This document shows positions 46,497 through 55,730 of a stretch of 64,000 nucleotides of DNA, in pieces. Below the pieces are notes generated by a model, which saw nothing but the letters and a program-made list of their open reading frames with translations, made no database searches and was not told where the DNA came from. Source of the stretch: Rhodospirillaceae bacterium (GTDB lineage Bacteria; Pseudomonadota; Alphaproteobacteria; MPNO01; UBA2964); the NCBI GenBank assembly GCA_002712335.1, contig PATI01000004.1, positions 3,627 to 67,626 of the forward strand, written 5' to 3'. The translations under genes and the position numbers were made by a program. Each line of letters opens with the position of its first letter. Position 1 is the first letter of the stretch.

Positions 46497-47434
46497 TAAA
46501 ACTTACCTTTTCCTATAAGGGTGTGCCCGAAAAGACCTGTGGGCTTAAACGCCAACAACAAAAGAAGAAGACCCCAAATTGGAACCTTTGCAAAATCTGC
46601 TCCCACGATATATATCGACATGACTTCAAGCATTCCAATAAAAAGACCGCCAACGATGGCACCCCAAACATTGCCTAGCCCACCGAGAACCATCCCGGCT
46701 ATAGCCACTGTCGCAACAGTATCGCCAACATAGGCATCAACCGTCGAATAGTTGATCGTAAATAAAACTCCAGAAATCGCGCATAAAAGGCCGGTAATGA
46801 CGTAAACTATTGGTACAATTCGTCCAACTTCAACACCCATTAAAATCGCGGTATCCGGCTTCTCTGCTATAGACCGTAATGCCCTACCCAACTTCGTCGC
46901 CTTTAGCATGATGCTGAGCATAATAACAACAATCAGCGACAAAAAGAGACTAACGATCTGGGGTACACTGAAAATTATTGTACCAATACTAAAAGTTCCC
47001 TTTCCAAAAGGGGAGACAGCGGTGAGAGGATCTGAACCCCAAGTACTTACCACGAAGTGCTCAAAAATGATCAGAAACCCGAGAGAACTGACCAATGGCA
47101 ACGCGTGTTCTGTAGCATCACCATATTTTGCCTTCATATAACGATAAGTGAAGCGCTCGATGACCAGAGAAATAATTGCGACAACGACTAGTGCAACTAT
47201 AACACCCGCGATCCAGCGATATTCTGTACCAAAAATGGAGAGAATAATTTCATTACCGAAAGGTAGTTGACCCATCATTGTCGCATACATCAAAACAGCT
47301 GCGAACATGAATAATGCTGGAATAGTAAAATTTAGAAAGTTCAGCATTCCAATAATTAATGTGAAGGCTACCGCGACCATCACGTAAACCCCGCCCAGCA
47401 TTAATCCGTTAACTAGTTGTTGAATGACAAGCAT
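46496..47434 (-). CDS. livH: ABC transporter permease, LivH type
   Basis: A 312-residue inner-membrane permease beginning LVIQQLVNGLMLGGVYVMVAVA, with ATKLGRALRSIAEKPDTAILMGV as the coupling loop and MVLGGLGNVWGAIVGGLFIG near 240, all LivH hallmarks. It is the first gene of the operon. Its own ribosome-binding site is weak (GAAAGAAAAAAG), whereas a strong site lies about 95 nt upstream before a 15-codon ORF. The 190 nt from the TPP aptamer to the start form the leader. Confidence 0.92.
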   Translation of the reverse strand: MLVIQQLVNGLMLGGVYVMVAVAFTLIIGMLNFLNFTIPALFMFAAVLMYATMMGQLPFGNEIILSIFGTEYRWIAGVIVALVVVAIISLVIERFTYRYMKAKYGDATEHALPLVSSLGFLIIFEHFVVSTWGSDPLTAVSPFGKGTFSIGTIIFSVPQIVSLFLSLIVVIMLSIMLKATKLGRALRSIAEKPDTAILMGVEVGRIVPIVYVITGLLCAISGVLFTINYSTVDAYVGDTVATVAIAGMVLGGLGNVWGAIVGGLFIGMLEVMSIYIVGADFAKVPIWGLLLLLLAFKPTGLFGHTLIGKGKF

Positions 47435-47481
47435 CAGGACACTTTTTTCTTTCTGAAGGCCCTATAGATTTTTACCATAGC

Positions 47482-47529
47482 TCAAATACTCACTACCAAT
47501 TTTAAAGGCCGACGCTGCCTAGATGACAT
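47482..47529 (-). CDS. Candidate 15-residue leader peptide upstream of livH
   Basis: ATG 47529 to TGA 47482 encodes the short basic peptide MSSRQRRPLKLVVSI. It follows GGAAGGAAACTT, the best Shine-Dalgarno sequence in the operon leader, and lies between the TPP aptamer and livH. Its translation could control access to livH. Expression is not demonstrated and a chance ORF of this size is possible; the ribosome-binding site is what makes it worth listing. Confidence 0.35.
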   Translation of the reverse strand: MSSRQRRPLKLVVSI

Positions 47530-47594
47530 AAGTTTCCTTCCAATAATGAGGAAAATCATTGTAATTTACGCTCCATTTAATATTACGGCTTTCT

Positions 47595-47621
47595 CACAAA
47601 ACATCAGGAGGAAATTTTGTG
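47595..47621 (-). promoter_or_regulatory. Candidate expression-platform hairpin with anti-Shine-Dalgarno loop
   Basis: Just 3' of the TPP aptamer on the minus strand, CACAAAA and TTTTGTG form a perfect 7-bp stem whose 13-nt loop contains TTTCCTCC. That loop is complementary, with one bulge, to GGAAGGAAA (47533-47541), the ribosome-binding site of the 15-codon ORF. No U-run follows, so translational control is more likely than termination. Confidence 0.4.
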
Positions 47622-47623
47622 TG

Positions 47624-47697
47624 ACAGCTCCCTATGCTGGTTTAAACCAGTTCAGGTTCAATGGGTTTTGTCTCGGTCTTCGCAGACACCTCAGGTC
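47624..47697 (-). promoter_or_regulatory. TPP (THI-box) riboswitch
   Basis: The minus strand reads CTGAGGTGTCTGCGAAGACC, then GAGACAAAACCC, ATTGAACCTGAACTGG, TTTAAACCAGCATAGGGA. These are the conserved parts of the thiamine-pyrophosphate aptamer: the P3 stem (GTCT/AGAC), the CTGAGA-like CCGAGAC, the TTGAACCTGA core, the P4/P5 stem CTGGTTTAAACCAG and the AGGGA 3' strand. It lies 35 nt after the deacetylase stop and 190 nt before livH on the same strand, so the Liv-type operon is the only target. TPP binding should lower importer expression. Confidence 0.93.
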
Positions 47698-47731
47698 TTC
47701 AAATCTAAAACTAATCCCCATGCCATCGGTG

Positions 47732-48649
47732 TCAAGTGTTTGAATTAGGAATATGTGTTTTATGATTTTCCAAATACCAATCGGCAATTTCTTCTCGGGA
47801 CGCCCACCAAACATCATCGAAAGTCTTAACATATTTCAGAAAGTCTCGGATCGCCCTGATACGAAACGGATGGCCTGATACATGAGGATGTAAGCCGACA
47901 CTCATCAACTTTCCTGTGATCTTACTTTCCTCATATAACTGATCAAATTGCTCTTTCAACATCTCAAGGGTCTGCGTAGTAGTAAAATTGCGACGCAAAA
48001 AGAAACCAAAGTCATTCACTTCAATTGAATAGGGTATAGCCACTATTGGGCCGTAACGGGTATCCATGATATACGGTTGTTCATCATTCATATAATCGCA
48101 GATAAATTTCATGCCTTTTTTAGCAATAATTTCGGGAGTATTTGGAGTACTGCGAAGTGATGAGGAAAGCCAGCCAGGTGATTTTTTACCTACGGCTTCT
48201 TGATATACCTGAAGTGCGCTATCTATGAGCGCTTCTTCCGCCACGGGATCAGATTGGTAGTTGGTAAGGAGATCTCCCTGTTCATAATTATGACAAACTA
48301 ATTCCCATCCTCGCTCTTTGACTGCATCAACAATTTCTCGACGCTCGAGACATAACTTGGCATTAAGTGTGCAACTGGATGGAACACCAACCTCATCAAA
48401 TGTATCGAGTAGACGCCAAATCCCACTTCTTTGACCATATTCACGCCAACTGTAATTTGGCACATCTAAAATATTACCGGGCATCGAGTCCGGCAAGGCC
48501 GGCGGCCCTCCGGCATAATAGGGCTCACTGCCCTCTTTGATCATATCCCAATATTCCAAATTGAGAGTCACCTGAACAACGAGGCGTTTACCATTTGGCC
48601 ATATTAATGGCTTGCGCTTAGGAGGAGGAACAAATTTATACTGCATCAA
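47732..48649 (-). CDS. Polysaccharide-deacetylase-family (allantoinase PuuE-like) hydrolase
   Basis: A 305-residue NodB-fold protein (WPNGKRLVVQVTLNLEYW; RSGIWRLLDTFDEVGVPSSCTLNA; VGLHPHVSGHPFRI; WWASREEIADWY). This cytoplasmic subgroup includes metal-independent allantoinase and other amide hydrolases acting on small molecules, not secreted chitin deacetylases: there is no signal peptide. The canonical metal Asp of the family (usually DDG/HTWDH) is replaced here by LEY/HNYEQGD, consistent with that group. It lies 76 bp after the YciI-like gene, upstream of and outside the TPP riboswitch. Start may be the first or second Met. Confidence 0.85.
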   Translation of the reverse strand: MMQYKFVPPPKRKPLIWPNGKRLVVQVTLNLEYWDMIKEGSEPYYAGGPPALPDSMPGNILDVPNYSWREYGQRSGIWRLLDTFDEVGVPSSCTLNAKLCLERREIVDAVKERGWELVCHNYEQGDLLTNYQSDPVAEEALIDSALQVYQEAVGKKSPGWLSSSLRSTPNTPEIIAKKGMKFICDYMNDEQPYIMDTRYGPIVAIPYSIEVNDFGFFLRRNFTTTQTLEMLKEQFDQLYEESKITGKLMSVGLHPHVSGHPFRIRAIRDFLKYVKTFDDVWWASREEIADWYLENHKTHIPNSNT

Positions 48650-48725
48650 ACTAATCCAAACCTCTATAATTTAAAACTAAATGTTAATTAATTGGTCAAC
48701 ATTGCTGATAATTTAAAATTATCAA

Positions 48726-49097
48726 TCAAGCGACCACCGCGGATTGATCGGAGTAATTTATCGTTACAGTAAAACTTCCCTCGTTCATGGACCAATTCCA
48801 AATTTCATACTCCCGCAATCCGGCAGCATGAAATGGATCCGCTTTAGCTATTTCGTCAGCTTCGTCGAAGGAGTCAGCACGCACTATAATCATCCCCGTC
48901 CGCACTTGATCTTTGTCTTGAGGTTCCATGGGTCCGGCTGCAAATAGAATACCTTCTTTCTCTAATTCTACCTGACGAGCGAGATGTTTTGGAAGCAGCT
49001 TCAAAAGCTCTTCGCGTGGTGCTACAGGCCGAGTGAAAATTACATAGAGATCTTTTTGCAACATCTCATTCGTATCAATACTTCCGGAAACAGCCAT
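48726..49097 (-). CDS. YciI-like protein
   Basis: A 123-residue protein of the YciI/muconolactone-isomerase-like ferredoxin fold: LYVIFTRPVAPREELLKLLPKHLARQVELEKEG, LFAAGPM and MIIVRADSFDEADEIAKADPFHAAGLREYEI. The His near residue 38 and Asp in the ADPFH motif are the conserved polar pair of the family. Small YciI proteins often accompany aromatic or amide degradation genes; the specific reaction is unknown. It sits between the TauD-type dioxygenase and the deacetylase-like gene on one strand, and the three may be one transcript. Confidence 0.85.
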   Translation of the reverse strand: MAVSGSIDTNEMLQKDLYVIFTRPVAPREELLKLLPKHLARQVELEKEGILFAAGPMEPQDKDQVRTGMIIVRADSFDEADEIAKADPFHAAGLREYEIWNWSMNEGSFTVTINYSDQSAVVA

Positions 49098-49130
49098 TTT
49101 ATTCTCCTGACTTATTTTTAATAAATATTA

Positions 49131-50198
49131 TTATATTGCCTCCAACGGCGCATGAAGCTGTGTTCCCATTTCCTGTATACCCTCGGTATGGTCACGAATA
49201 ATATCCTCATGCAGTGGTCGTTCGCCATCAAAGCTTAGCCAAAGACGTAATAGATGTCTTTTAAGATCCGCTTCTGGCCAGTCCTCATATTCAGTCCGGG
49301 AATGTAAATTAACGTAGTTCTGTACTATAGAAATATCACCGGGCTCGAAACTGACATCCATTGCCATTTCAGCAGCAATCTCATTGTAAACATTGATAGC
49401 TTCGGTCTGACCTTGGGTTAGCTCTGGTACGCCGGGCATGCCTTGTGATCGGGCAATGGTACTACTAGCTCCTCGTGCCGAAAAATAGCCATCTGTAACA
49501 CTAAAAACAGGTTGACGAGTCCAAGGCTCTGTTTCACCCGCGGGTATCTCTCCGCGACGTGATCGGAAAAATCGAAATGCAAGTTCCTTGACGAGAATTG
49601 GAGCACGTAGCAACATTTCGTTGTGAACTGATACGGAGCTACACATTCGATGTTGCCCGCCTGACTTTGCAGTTTTAAGAGCACACAAGCTAAAAATATC
49701 ACAGCTATCCGAATGAAATCCCAAAGCAGAAGCAGAGTTATAACCTCGTCCCGTAGGTGAAGAAATTTTTTCCCCAAGGTCTCTCACGTGTCCCAACAGA
49801 TGCCCCTTGCCATTCTGAGATACCGCCCGGCCGATATGACAACCAATTCCCCAAAAGGCCAAAGCGGTTTGATAGAGCGAACGACCCTCGGTTGGCAAAC
49901 CACGTAAAAAAACAAATCCGCGGCCGTGGATTATTTCTTCACGCAATTCTTGCAATATGGGGCCAAAAGTAGGCAGTTGAAACTCTTCCTTTGTCACTCG
50001 ATGCAAATCTGGCGAATTATTTCCGAGTTTCTCTACAGCATTGAGAATTTCGGAAATTTGGGTATCAGAAAGTATATACAGGTAGGCCTTCGTTTTTTCT
50101 AGCTCCTCGCGAGTCCATGCAGAAGGGCCTATTATCGGCTTCATCAAATCCGCAGTGGTATGTTGTCGGCTCGTTGGTTTCCATGGATTGGCAATCAT
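49131..50198 (-). CDS. TauD/TfdA-family Fe(II)/2-oxoglutarate-dependent dioxygenase
   Basis: A 355-residue non-haem iron enzyme of the TauD/TfdA (clavaminate-synthase-like) fold. The iron triad is His-X-Asp in GFHSDSCD near residue 167 and a distal His in VNLHSRTEYEDW near 306; an Arg about 13 residues later (RHLLRLW) fits 2-oxoglutarate binding. Members hydroxylate or cleave sulfonates, aryloxy acids, gamma-butyrobetaine and others; the substrate here is unknown. It is first in line with the YciI-like and deacetylase-like genes and 51 bp beyond the aconitase stop on the same strand. Confidence 0.9.
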   Translation of the reverse strand: MIANPWKPTSRQHTTADLMKPIIGPSAWTREELEKTKAYLYILSDTQISEILNAVEKLGNNSPDLHRVTKEEFQLPTFGPILQELREEIIHGRGFVFLRGLPTEGRSLYQTALAFWGIGCHIGRAVSQNGKGHLLGHVRDLGEKISSPTGRGYNSASALGFHSDSCDIFSLCALKTAKSGGQHRMCSSVSVHNEMLLRAPILVKELAFRFFRSRRGEIPAGETEPWTRQPVFSVTDGYFSARGASSTIARSQGMPGVPELTQGQTEAINVYNEIAAEMAMDVSFEPGDISIVQNYVNLHSRTEYEDWPEADLKRHLLRLWLSFDGERPLHEDIIRDHTEGIQEMGTQLHAPLEAI

Positions 50199-50249
50199 TA
50201 AATATACCTAATGTATATCCTCATCAAAATTTTAGAGCACACTTTGACC

Positions 50250-52934
50250 CTAAGCTGCCTCTTGCGCAATATTTCTAAGAACATACTGGAGAATGCCACC
50301 ATGCCGATAATACTCAACTTCATCCAATGTATCTATTCGGCACCTTGTAATAATTTCGTTAACCTCTCCGTCGACGCCGGTGATCTTCACTGGTATATCC
50401 ATACCAGGCGTAATACCGTCAGCAATTCCAGTTATATCAAAAATTTCTGTCCCATTGAGATTAAGAGTTTTACGGTTTTGGCCATCTTTAAACTCTAGGG
50501 GCATAACGCCCATACCAATAAGATTAGACCGGTGAATTCGCTCAAAACTCTCTACAATCGCTGCCCGAATCCCAAGTAAATTTGGACCCTTGGCGGCCCA
50601 ATCACGGGAAGAACCCATGCCATAATCTTTCCCCGCCACGACCACAAGAGGTACCCCTTCATTTTGATATAGAACCGAAGCTTCATAAACCGACATTTCC
50701 TTTCCGCTCGGCAAATGTCTGGTAAAACCTCCTTCAGTACCGGGTACCATTTCATTTCGAATACGAATATTGGCGAATGTACCCCGGGTCATCACTTCAA
50801 AATTTCCACGACGGGCGCCATAGGAGTTGAACTCATCAGGTCTAATTTGCCTTTCCAGCAGAAAACCTCCCGCAGGGCTAGTTTTAGGAAATCCCCCTGC
50901 TGGCGAAATATGATCCGTCGTTACCGAATCACCCATTTTAAGCAGTATGCGAGCATTTTGAATATCACTTAATGGGGCAGGCTCTGGTCCCATACCCTCA
51001 AAAAAAGGTGGGTATTGAACATAAGTAGATCCGGAATTCCACGCATAGGTCTCTCCTTGGGGCACGCCCATTCTATTCCAAGCTTCAGAACCGTTACCAA
51101 CGTTCTCATAGCGATTACGAAACATCTCAGGGGTTATACTTGCTCTTATAGTATCCTGAATTTCTTTATTGCTGGGCCAGATATCTCGAAGATAAACTGG
51201 TTTACCATCTAAACCCTCACCCAAGGGATCCTTGGACAAATTAATTTTTAACGAACCTGCCAACGCATAAGCAACGACTAATGGTGGGGAAGCCAAATAA
51301 TTGGCCTTGACTTGCTGATGCACACGACCCTCAAAATTGCGATTTCCTGAAAGTACGGCGCCAGCCACTAGATTACCTTCGTCAATGGCATCTGCCACAG
51401 GTCCTATTAAGGGGCCGGAATTTCCAATGCAAGTCGTACAACCATATCCCACAACGTTGAATCCCAACGCGTTAAGATCCTCCTGAAGACCCGCAGCACT
51501 AAGGTAATCCGAAACTACCTGACTGCCCGGCGCCAGTGACGTCTTCACCCAAGGCTTAACTTTCATGCCCTTGCTTACAGCATTTCGCGCAACCAACCCT
51601 GCCGCTATGAGAACGGAAGGATTGGAAGTATTGGTGCAACTCGTAATTGCTGCTATAGCGACAGCACCATCATCTAATCTATAATCTTCTCCCTTTACAG
51701 CAGTCGTCCCTTTACTTTTATCCCAACTAGGTAATTCATTAGCAAAATTATTTGGCATCTCGGAGAGACTAACGCGGTCTTGTGGCCGGCGTGGTCCTGC
51801 CAGACTTGGCTCAACCGTCGAAATATCGAGTTCTAATGTATCTGTAAAAATTGGATCCACTGACCCCGCATCGCGCCACATGCCTTGCGCCTTAGCATAA
51901 GCTTCCACCAAAGCTACTTGATCTTCCTCACGTCCCGTCGACTTTAGAAAGCTAATTGTCTCAGCATCGATCGGAAAGAATCCACATGTAGCCCCATACT
52001 CCGGCGCCATATTCCCGATAGTCGCCCGATCCGGAAGACTAAGATTATCGACGCCGGGACCAAAAAATTCTACAAACTTAGAAACTACACCCTTGGCTCT
52101 TAGCATTTGAGTAACCGTAAGAACTAAGTCAGTTGCCGTCGTGCCCTCGGTAAGGGCCCCTGTAAGTTTAAATCCTATGACTTGCGGTAATAACATTGAA
52201 ATAGGCTGCCCTAGCATTGCAGCCTCTGCTTCAATTCCACCACAACCCCAGCCTAAAACCGCCAAACCATTAACCATCGTTGTATGGCTATCGGTACCAA
52301 CTAAAGTATCAGGATATGCAATAACCTTTCCATTTTCTTCAGTTGTCCATACCGTCTTCGCAAGATATTCGAGGTTTACTTGATGGCAAATGCCCATACC
52401 TGGTGGAACCACTCGGAAGTTAGAAAAGGCATTTTGTCCCCATCTAAGGAATTCGTAGCGTTCCTGATTGCGCGCAAATTCTAGGTCAACATTTTTATCA
52501 AATGCATCTGGAGTCCCAAAATTATCAATCATCACTGAATGGTCAATGACCAAGTCAACCGGACAAAGAGGATTAATTTTTTGGACATCACCACCAATTT
52601 TCACCATTGCCTCACGCATTGCAGCGAGATCAACAACGGCTGGCACACCGGTTAAATCTTGTAATAAAACCCGAGCTGGGCGAAAGGCAATTTCATTACT
52701 ATCAGTCGAAGTACCATTCCACTTAGCAGCGGCCCTGATATCATCCTCAGTAACAGTTCGCCCGTCCTCATACCGCAGTAAATTCTCTAGAAGCACTTTC
52801 ATTGAAAAAGGTAATCGAGAGATATCACCCAAGCCTTTTTTCTCTGCTGTCTGAAGACTAAAGTAATCGTAATTATTACCTTTTATCGATAGTGTGCCAC
52901 GCACACCTAAACTATCTTTACCGGTAACCCCCAC
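50250..52934 (-). CDS. acnA: Aconitate hydratase A
   Basis: An 894-residue aconitase of the AcnA/IRP type: isomerises citrate and isocitrate in the TCA cycle. The 4Fe-4S cluster ligands are Cys in [13 protein letters not shown] near 433 and the CTTC pair in [14 protein letters not shown] near 500. [26 protein letters not shown] near 215, [15 protein letters not shown] and the C-terminal swivel motif [18 protein letters not shown] are standard. It begins with [15 protein letters not shown]. Located divergently from ccmA, a common alphaproteobacterial order. Confidence 0.97.
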   Translation of the reverse strand: MGVTGKDSLGVRGTLSIKGNNYDYFSLQTAEKKGLGDISRLPFSMKVLLENLLRYEDGRTVTEDDIRAAAKWNGTSTDSNEIAFRPARVLLQDLTGVPAVVDLAAMREAMVKIGGDVQKINPLCPVDLVIDHSVMIDNFGTPDAFDKNVDLEFARNQERYEFLRWGQNAFSNFRVVPPGMGICHQVNLEYLAKTVWTTEENGKVIAYPDTLVGTDSHTTMVNGLAVLGWGCGGIEAEAAMLGQPISMLLPQVIGFKLTGALTEGTTATDLVLTVTQMLRAKGVVSKFVEFFGPGVDNLSLPDRATIGNMAPEYGATCGFFPIDAETISFLKSTGREEDQVALVEAYAKAQGMWRDAGSVDPIFTDTLELDISTVEPSLAGPRRPQDRVSLSEMPNNFANELPSWDKSKGTTAVKGEDYRLDDGAVAIAAITSCTNTSNPSVLIAAGLVARNAVSKGMKVKPWVKTSLAPGSQVVSDYLSAAGLQEDLNALGFNVVGYGCTTCIGNSGPLIGPVADAIDEGNLVAGAVLSGNRNFEGRVHQQVKANYLASPPLVVAYALAGSLKINLSKDPLGEGLDGKPVYLRDIWPSNKEIQDTIRASITPEMFRNRYENVGNGSEAWNRMGVPQGETYAWNSGSTYVQYPPFFEGMGPEPAPLSDIQNARILLKMGDSVTTDHISPAGGFPKTSPAGGFLLERQIRPDEFNSYGARRGNFEVMTRGTFANIRIRNEMVPGTEGGFTRHLPSGKEMSVYEASVLYQNEGVPLVVVAGKDYGMGSSRDWAAKGPNLLGIRAAIVESFERIHRSNLIGMGVMPLEFKDGQNRKTLNLNGTEIFDITGIADGITPGMDIPVKITGVDGEVNEIITRCRIDTLDEVEYYRHGGILQYVLRNIAQEAA

Positions 52935-53306
52935 TGCGGTCTCCTTATATTATTAGTTATAATAAACCAAACCTAAAACACCATCGCGCATAATTAACGC
53001 TCAAACTTCCTACTTCTCAAGCGAAACGTTTAAAGAAAAGCACCTCTTTATAAATAATTTAGCATTTTACTACAAATTTAGGCTCATTCCGACCTTCGCT
53101 AGAAAAAATCTTTTCAACATTAATATGAAAGACCCCGCCAACGGAATGTTTCCCAGACTATTCAATCAACAAAAATATCAGCTGGTGTCGTCCTAGATCT
53201 CCGGCTAAAATCCGTTGGCTTTTATGCTCGCCACATCATAATTTGAAAAAATATTAAAAATATTTGGTTTGCAAAAAGGATTAAACACTCAGTAAGTGAT
53301 AATATA
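52935..53306. other. Intergenic region between acnA and ccmA
   Basis: A 372-bp divergent region that must hold both promoters. The only structure I see is a perfect 9-bp inverted repeat, GCCAACGGA at 53137 and TCCGTTGGC at 53211, 65 nt apart and followed by TTTTA on the plus strand. No ORF or known RNA is evident. Confidence 0.5.
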
Positions 53307-53951
53307 ATGCAATTTTTTGGAGAAAATTTATCTTGTATCCGTGGAGAACGTGTAGTTTTTTCCAGGCTAAATTTTCATGTAAAACAGGGTAACACGCTAA
53401 TTATTACTGGCAGTAATGGATCTGGAAAAACCAGCCTTCTCCGCCTAATGGCCGGACTAACAACTCCAGAAAGCGGCTATATTAGTTGGGAAGATGACCC
53501 CATTTTAGCAAAACCGGAAGATCATTCGGATCGCCTCCACTATATCGGACACCTTAACGCTCTAAAATCAACAATTTCAGTTTTAGAAAATATTAAATCC
53601 TGGTCTTACTTACATGGCGGCAATGCGAAAAATGTGATTAATGCTATTAAAAGTTTAAACCTAGATCGCCTGAAAGATATTCCTTGTAGATATTTATCAT
53701 CAGGTCAGAAACAGCGAGTAACATTAGCACGATTGATTGCCAGTGAGGCCCCATTGTGGTTGTTGGACGAACCCACAAATACCTTAGATCAAAATTCAAT
53801 CGACCTCCTTCACTCGCTTATTAATAAGCACTTGGAAAAAGGGGGAATGTTAATTATTGCAACCAATACCGAGCTCCAAGTGGAGAAATACAAGGAACTA
53901 AAAATGGGCGACTTCTCTGCGGTCCATGAGATTTTGACGAGCGATAAATAA
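53307..53951 (+). CDS. ccmA: Heme ABC exporter ATP-binding protein CcmA
   Basis: A 214-residue ATPase of the CcmABCD machinery that releases heme-loaded CcmE in system I cytochrome c maturation. Walker A GSNGSGKTS near 35, signature LSSGQKQRV near 131, Walker B LWLLDEPTNTLD near 150. Short, as CcmA proteins are. Its stop overlaps the ccmB start by one base. The ribosome-binding site is weak. Confidence 0.95.
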   Translation: MQFFGENLSCIRGERVVFSRLNFHVKQGNTLIITGSNGSGKTSLLRLMAGLTTPESGYISWEDDPILAKPEDHSDRLHYIGHLNALKSTISVLENIKSWSYLHGGNAKNVINAIKSLNLDRLKDIPCRYLSSGQKQRVTLARLIASEAPLWLLDEPTNTLDQNSIDLLHSLINKHLEKGGMLIIATNTELQVEKYKELKMGDFSAVHEILTSDK

Positions 53952-54616
53952 TGCGTATCTCAATCTTAATTTTACAGCGTGAAGTTCGGTTAGCATTCAA
54001 TCAGCTAGGCGATAACGCCATTATCGTATTGTTTTTCATACTTGCCGCAATTTTATTTCCTTTGGGAGTGGGCCCCGAGCCAAAATTCCTAGCCGATCTA
54101 GCTCCCGGCATTTTATGGGTGATAGCATTGTTAGCTAGCCTGCTCTCTTTTGAAAAACTATTTTCAAGTGACTTCGAAGACGGGAGCCTAGAGCAACTTG
54201 CGCTTACTTCCGCCCCCTTAGAGATTGTTGTGCTGGCGAAAGCTGCTGCCCACTGGCTAACTACTGGGATCCCGATAATGATCTTAACACCTTTAATCGC
54301 AGTTTTTTACCAAATGCCACTCTCAGGTTACAATATACTTCTAGTTTCTATGGTACTTGGCACTCCCACAATGAGCTTAATAGGTACGGTCGGTGCTGCA
54401 CTGACGTTAGGATCTAAGCGAGGTAATGTTCTAATTTCTTTATTAGTCGTCCCACTTATTATACCAGTTTTAATATTTGGAACTGCAGCAATTGAAGCTG
54501 CAATCAACAATTACCCAACAACGCAGCATCTGATGTTATTAGGGGCCTTCTTTCTCATTGCACTAGTTTTTAGTCCAATTGCCACTGCATCCGCACTTCG
54601 CCACGCTCTTGAATAA
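53951..54616 (+). CDS. ccmB: Heme exporter permease CcmB
   Basis: A 221-residue six-span inner-membrane protein. LQREVRLAFNQLGDNAIIVLFF and LLASLLSFEKLFSSDFEDGSLEQL at the N-terminus are family signatures, as is GTPTMSLIGTVGAALTLGSKRG. It forms the membrane part of the ABC complex with CcmA and CcmC. A 164-bp gap to ccmC is longer than elsewhere in the operon and is AT-rich. Confidence 0.94.
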   Translation: MRISILILQREVRLAFNQLGDNAIIVLFFILAAILFPLGVGPEPKFLADLAPGILWVIALLASLLSFEKLFSSDFEDGSLEQLALTSAPLEIVVLAKAAAHWLTTGIPIMILTPLIAVFYQMPLSGYNILLVSMVLGTPTMSLIGTVGAALTLGSKRGNVLISLLVVPLIIPVLIFGTAAIEAAINNYPTTQHLMLLGAFFLIALVFSPIATASALRHALE

Positions 54617-54780
54617 TTTAATGTTAACACAATGTTTGAGTTTATGGTTTAAAAAATAAACGGTAATGATCAAATCACTTAAAAATACATTTAAGCTTGC
54701 TCTCTTAGACCTAATACGTTTTTTTCTATTAGAAAGTTCTACGATTGTCAGGCTTAATTCACCATTTCAGACAATAGGTA

Positions 54781-55524
54781 ATGATGAAAAAGTACGCTAA
54801 TCCTGCCCGTTTTAACCGCCTTGCAACAAAACTAATACCGTGGCTTGCCTGGCCTGCAGGGCTATGTATTTCACTGGGGGTTTTCCTAGGACTTTTCAAT
54901 TCTCCACCGGATTATCAACAAGGAGAAACAGTGAGGATAATGTATATACACGTGCCATCAGCTTGGATGGCCTTATTCATATATACAACCATGTCCATTG
55001 CGTGTGCGAGCGGTCTTGTATGGAAGCATCCGCTTGCTCATATCTCAGCGAGAGCGGCAGCTCCCATCGGGGCTTGTTTTACATTTCTATGTTTATTAAC
55101 TGGCTCGTTATGGGGCAAACCGATGTGGGGTGCCTGGTGGGTTTGGGATGCAAGGCTTACGTCGGTTTTAATTCTTTTTTTTCTATATCTTGGATTTATT
55201 GCCCTCCATCACGCATTTGAAGATCCGGCAAGGGGTGAACGTTCAGCAGCTGTATTAGCAATTGTTGGTATTATCAACGTACCTATTATTAAATTTTCAG
55301 TAGATTGGTGGAATACTCTTCATCAGCCGGCAAGTGTCCTAAAATTATCTGGGCCGGAGATTCACTCCACGATGCTATACCCACTTTTAATTATGGCCAC
55401 TGGGTTCATGCTTTATTTCAGTGTGATACTCATACTTAGAATGAGAACCCTAATGTTAGAGCGCCGTATTCGAATTATGCGAATAAATAATATTTATCAA
55501 ACGGCGACAAAGGAGAAGAACTGA
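54781..55524 (+). CDS. ccmC: Heme handling protein CcmC
   Basis: A 247-residue six-span membrane protein that loads heme onto CcmE. The periplasmic tryptophan-rich motif WGAWWVWDARLTS (about residue 118) binds heme, with external His residues at VPSAWM-proximal MYIHVPS (about 60) and in WWNTLHQPAS (about 180). Length and order are standard. It follows the 164-bp gap after ccmB and is 1 bp from ccmD. Confidence 0.95.
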   Translation: MMKKYANPARFNRLATKLIPWLAWPAGLCISLGVFLGLFNSPPDYQQGETVRIMYIHVPSAWMALFIYTTMSIACASGLVWKHPLAHISARAAAPIGACFTFLCLLTGSLWGKPMWGAWWVWDARLTSVLILFFLYLGFIALHHAFEDPARGERSAAVLAIVGIINVPIIKFSVDWWNTLHQPASVLKLSGPEIHSTMLYPLLIMATGFMLYFSVILILRMRTLMLERRIRIMRINNIYQTATKEKN

Positions 55525-55525
55525 A

Positions 55526-55711
55526 ATGGCCTTAAACTTAGATTTTTTATCCATGGGCAATTACGGAATATTTGTATGGCTTACCTATGGTGCCGCTACC
55601 ATCATTCTTTTTAGCCTTTTATATATTTCTATTCGAACATGGCAACAAATCAGCGCTGAAGGCAAAACCCTGGAAGCTGAACTAACATATAAGAACGGCA
55701 AAGCTGAATAG
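55526..55711 (+). CDS. ccmD: Heme exporter small subunit CcmD
   Basis: A 61-residue single-span membrane protein between ccmC and ccmE. One hydrophobic helix (about 12-34, YGIFVWLTYGAATIILFSLLYI) with a charged C-terminal tail; the FVW...YG pattern is typical of CcmD, which holds CcmE in the ABC complex. Identified mainly from position, size and topology. Confidence 0.88.
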   Translation: MALNLDFLSMGNYGIFVWLTYGAATIILFSLLYISIRTWQQISAEGKTLEAELTYKNGKAE

Positions 55712-55730
55712 AATAAAATCGGAGTATGGA

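Noticed and set aside
54666..54803. 45-codon ORF in the gap between ccmB and ccmC
   Set aside because: It overlaps the ccmC start out of frame, has no convincing ribosome-binding site and no recognisable features.
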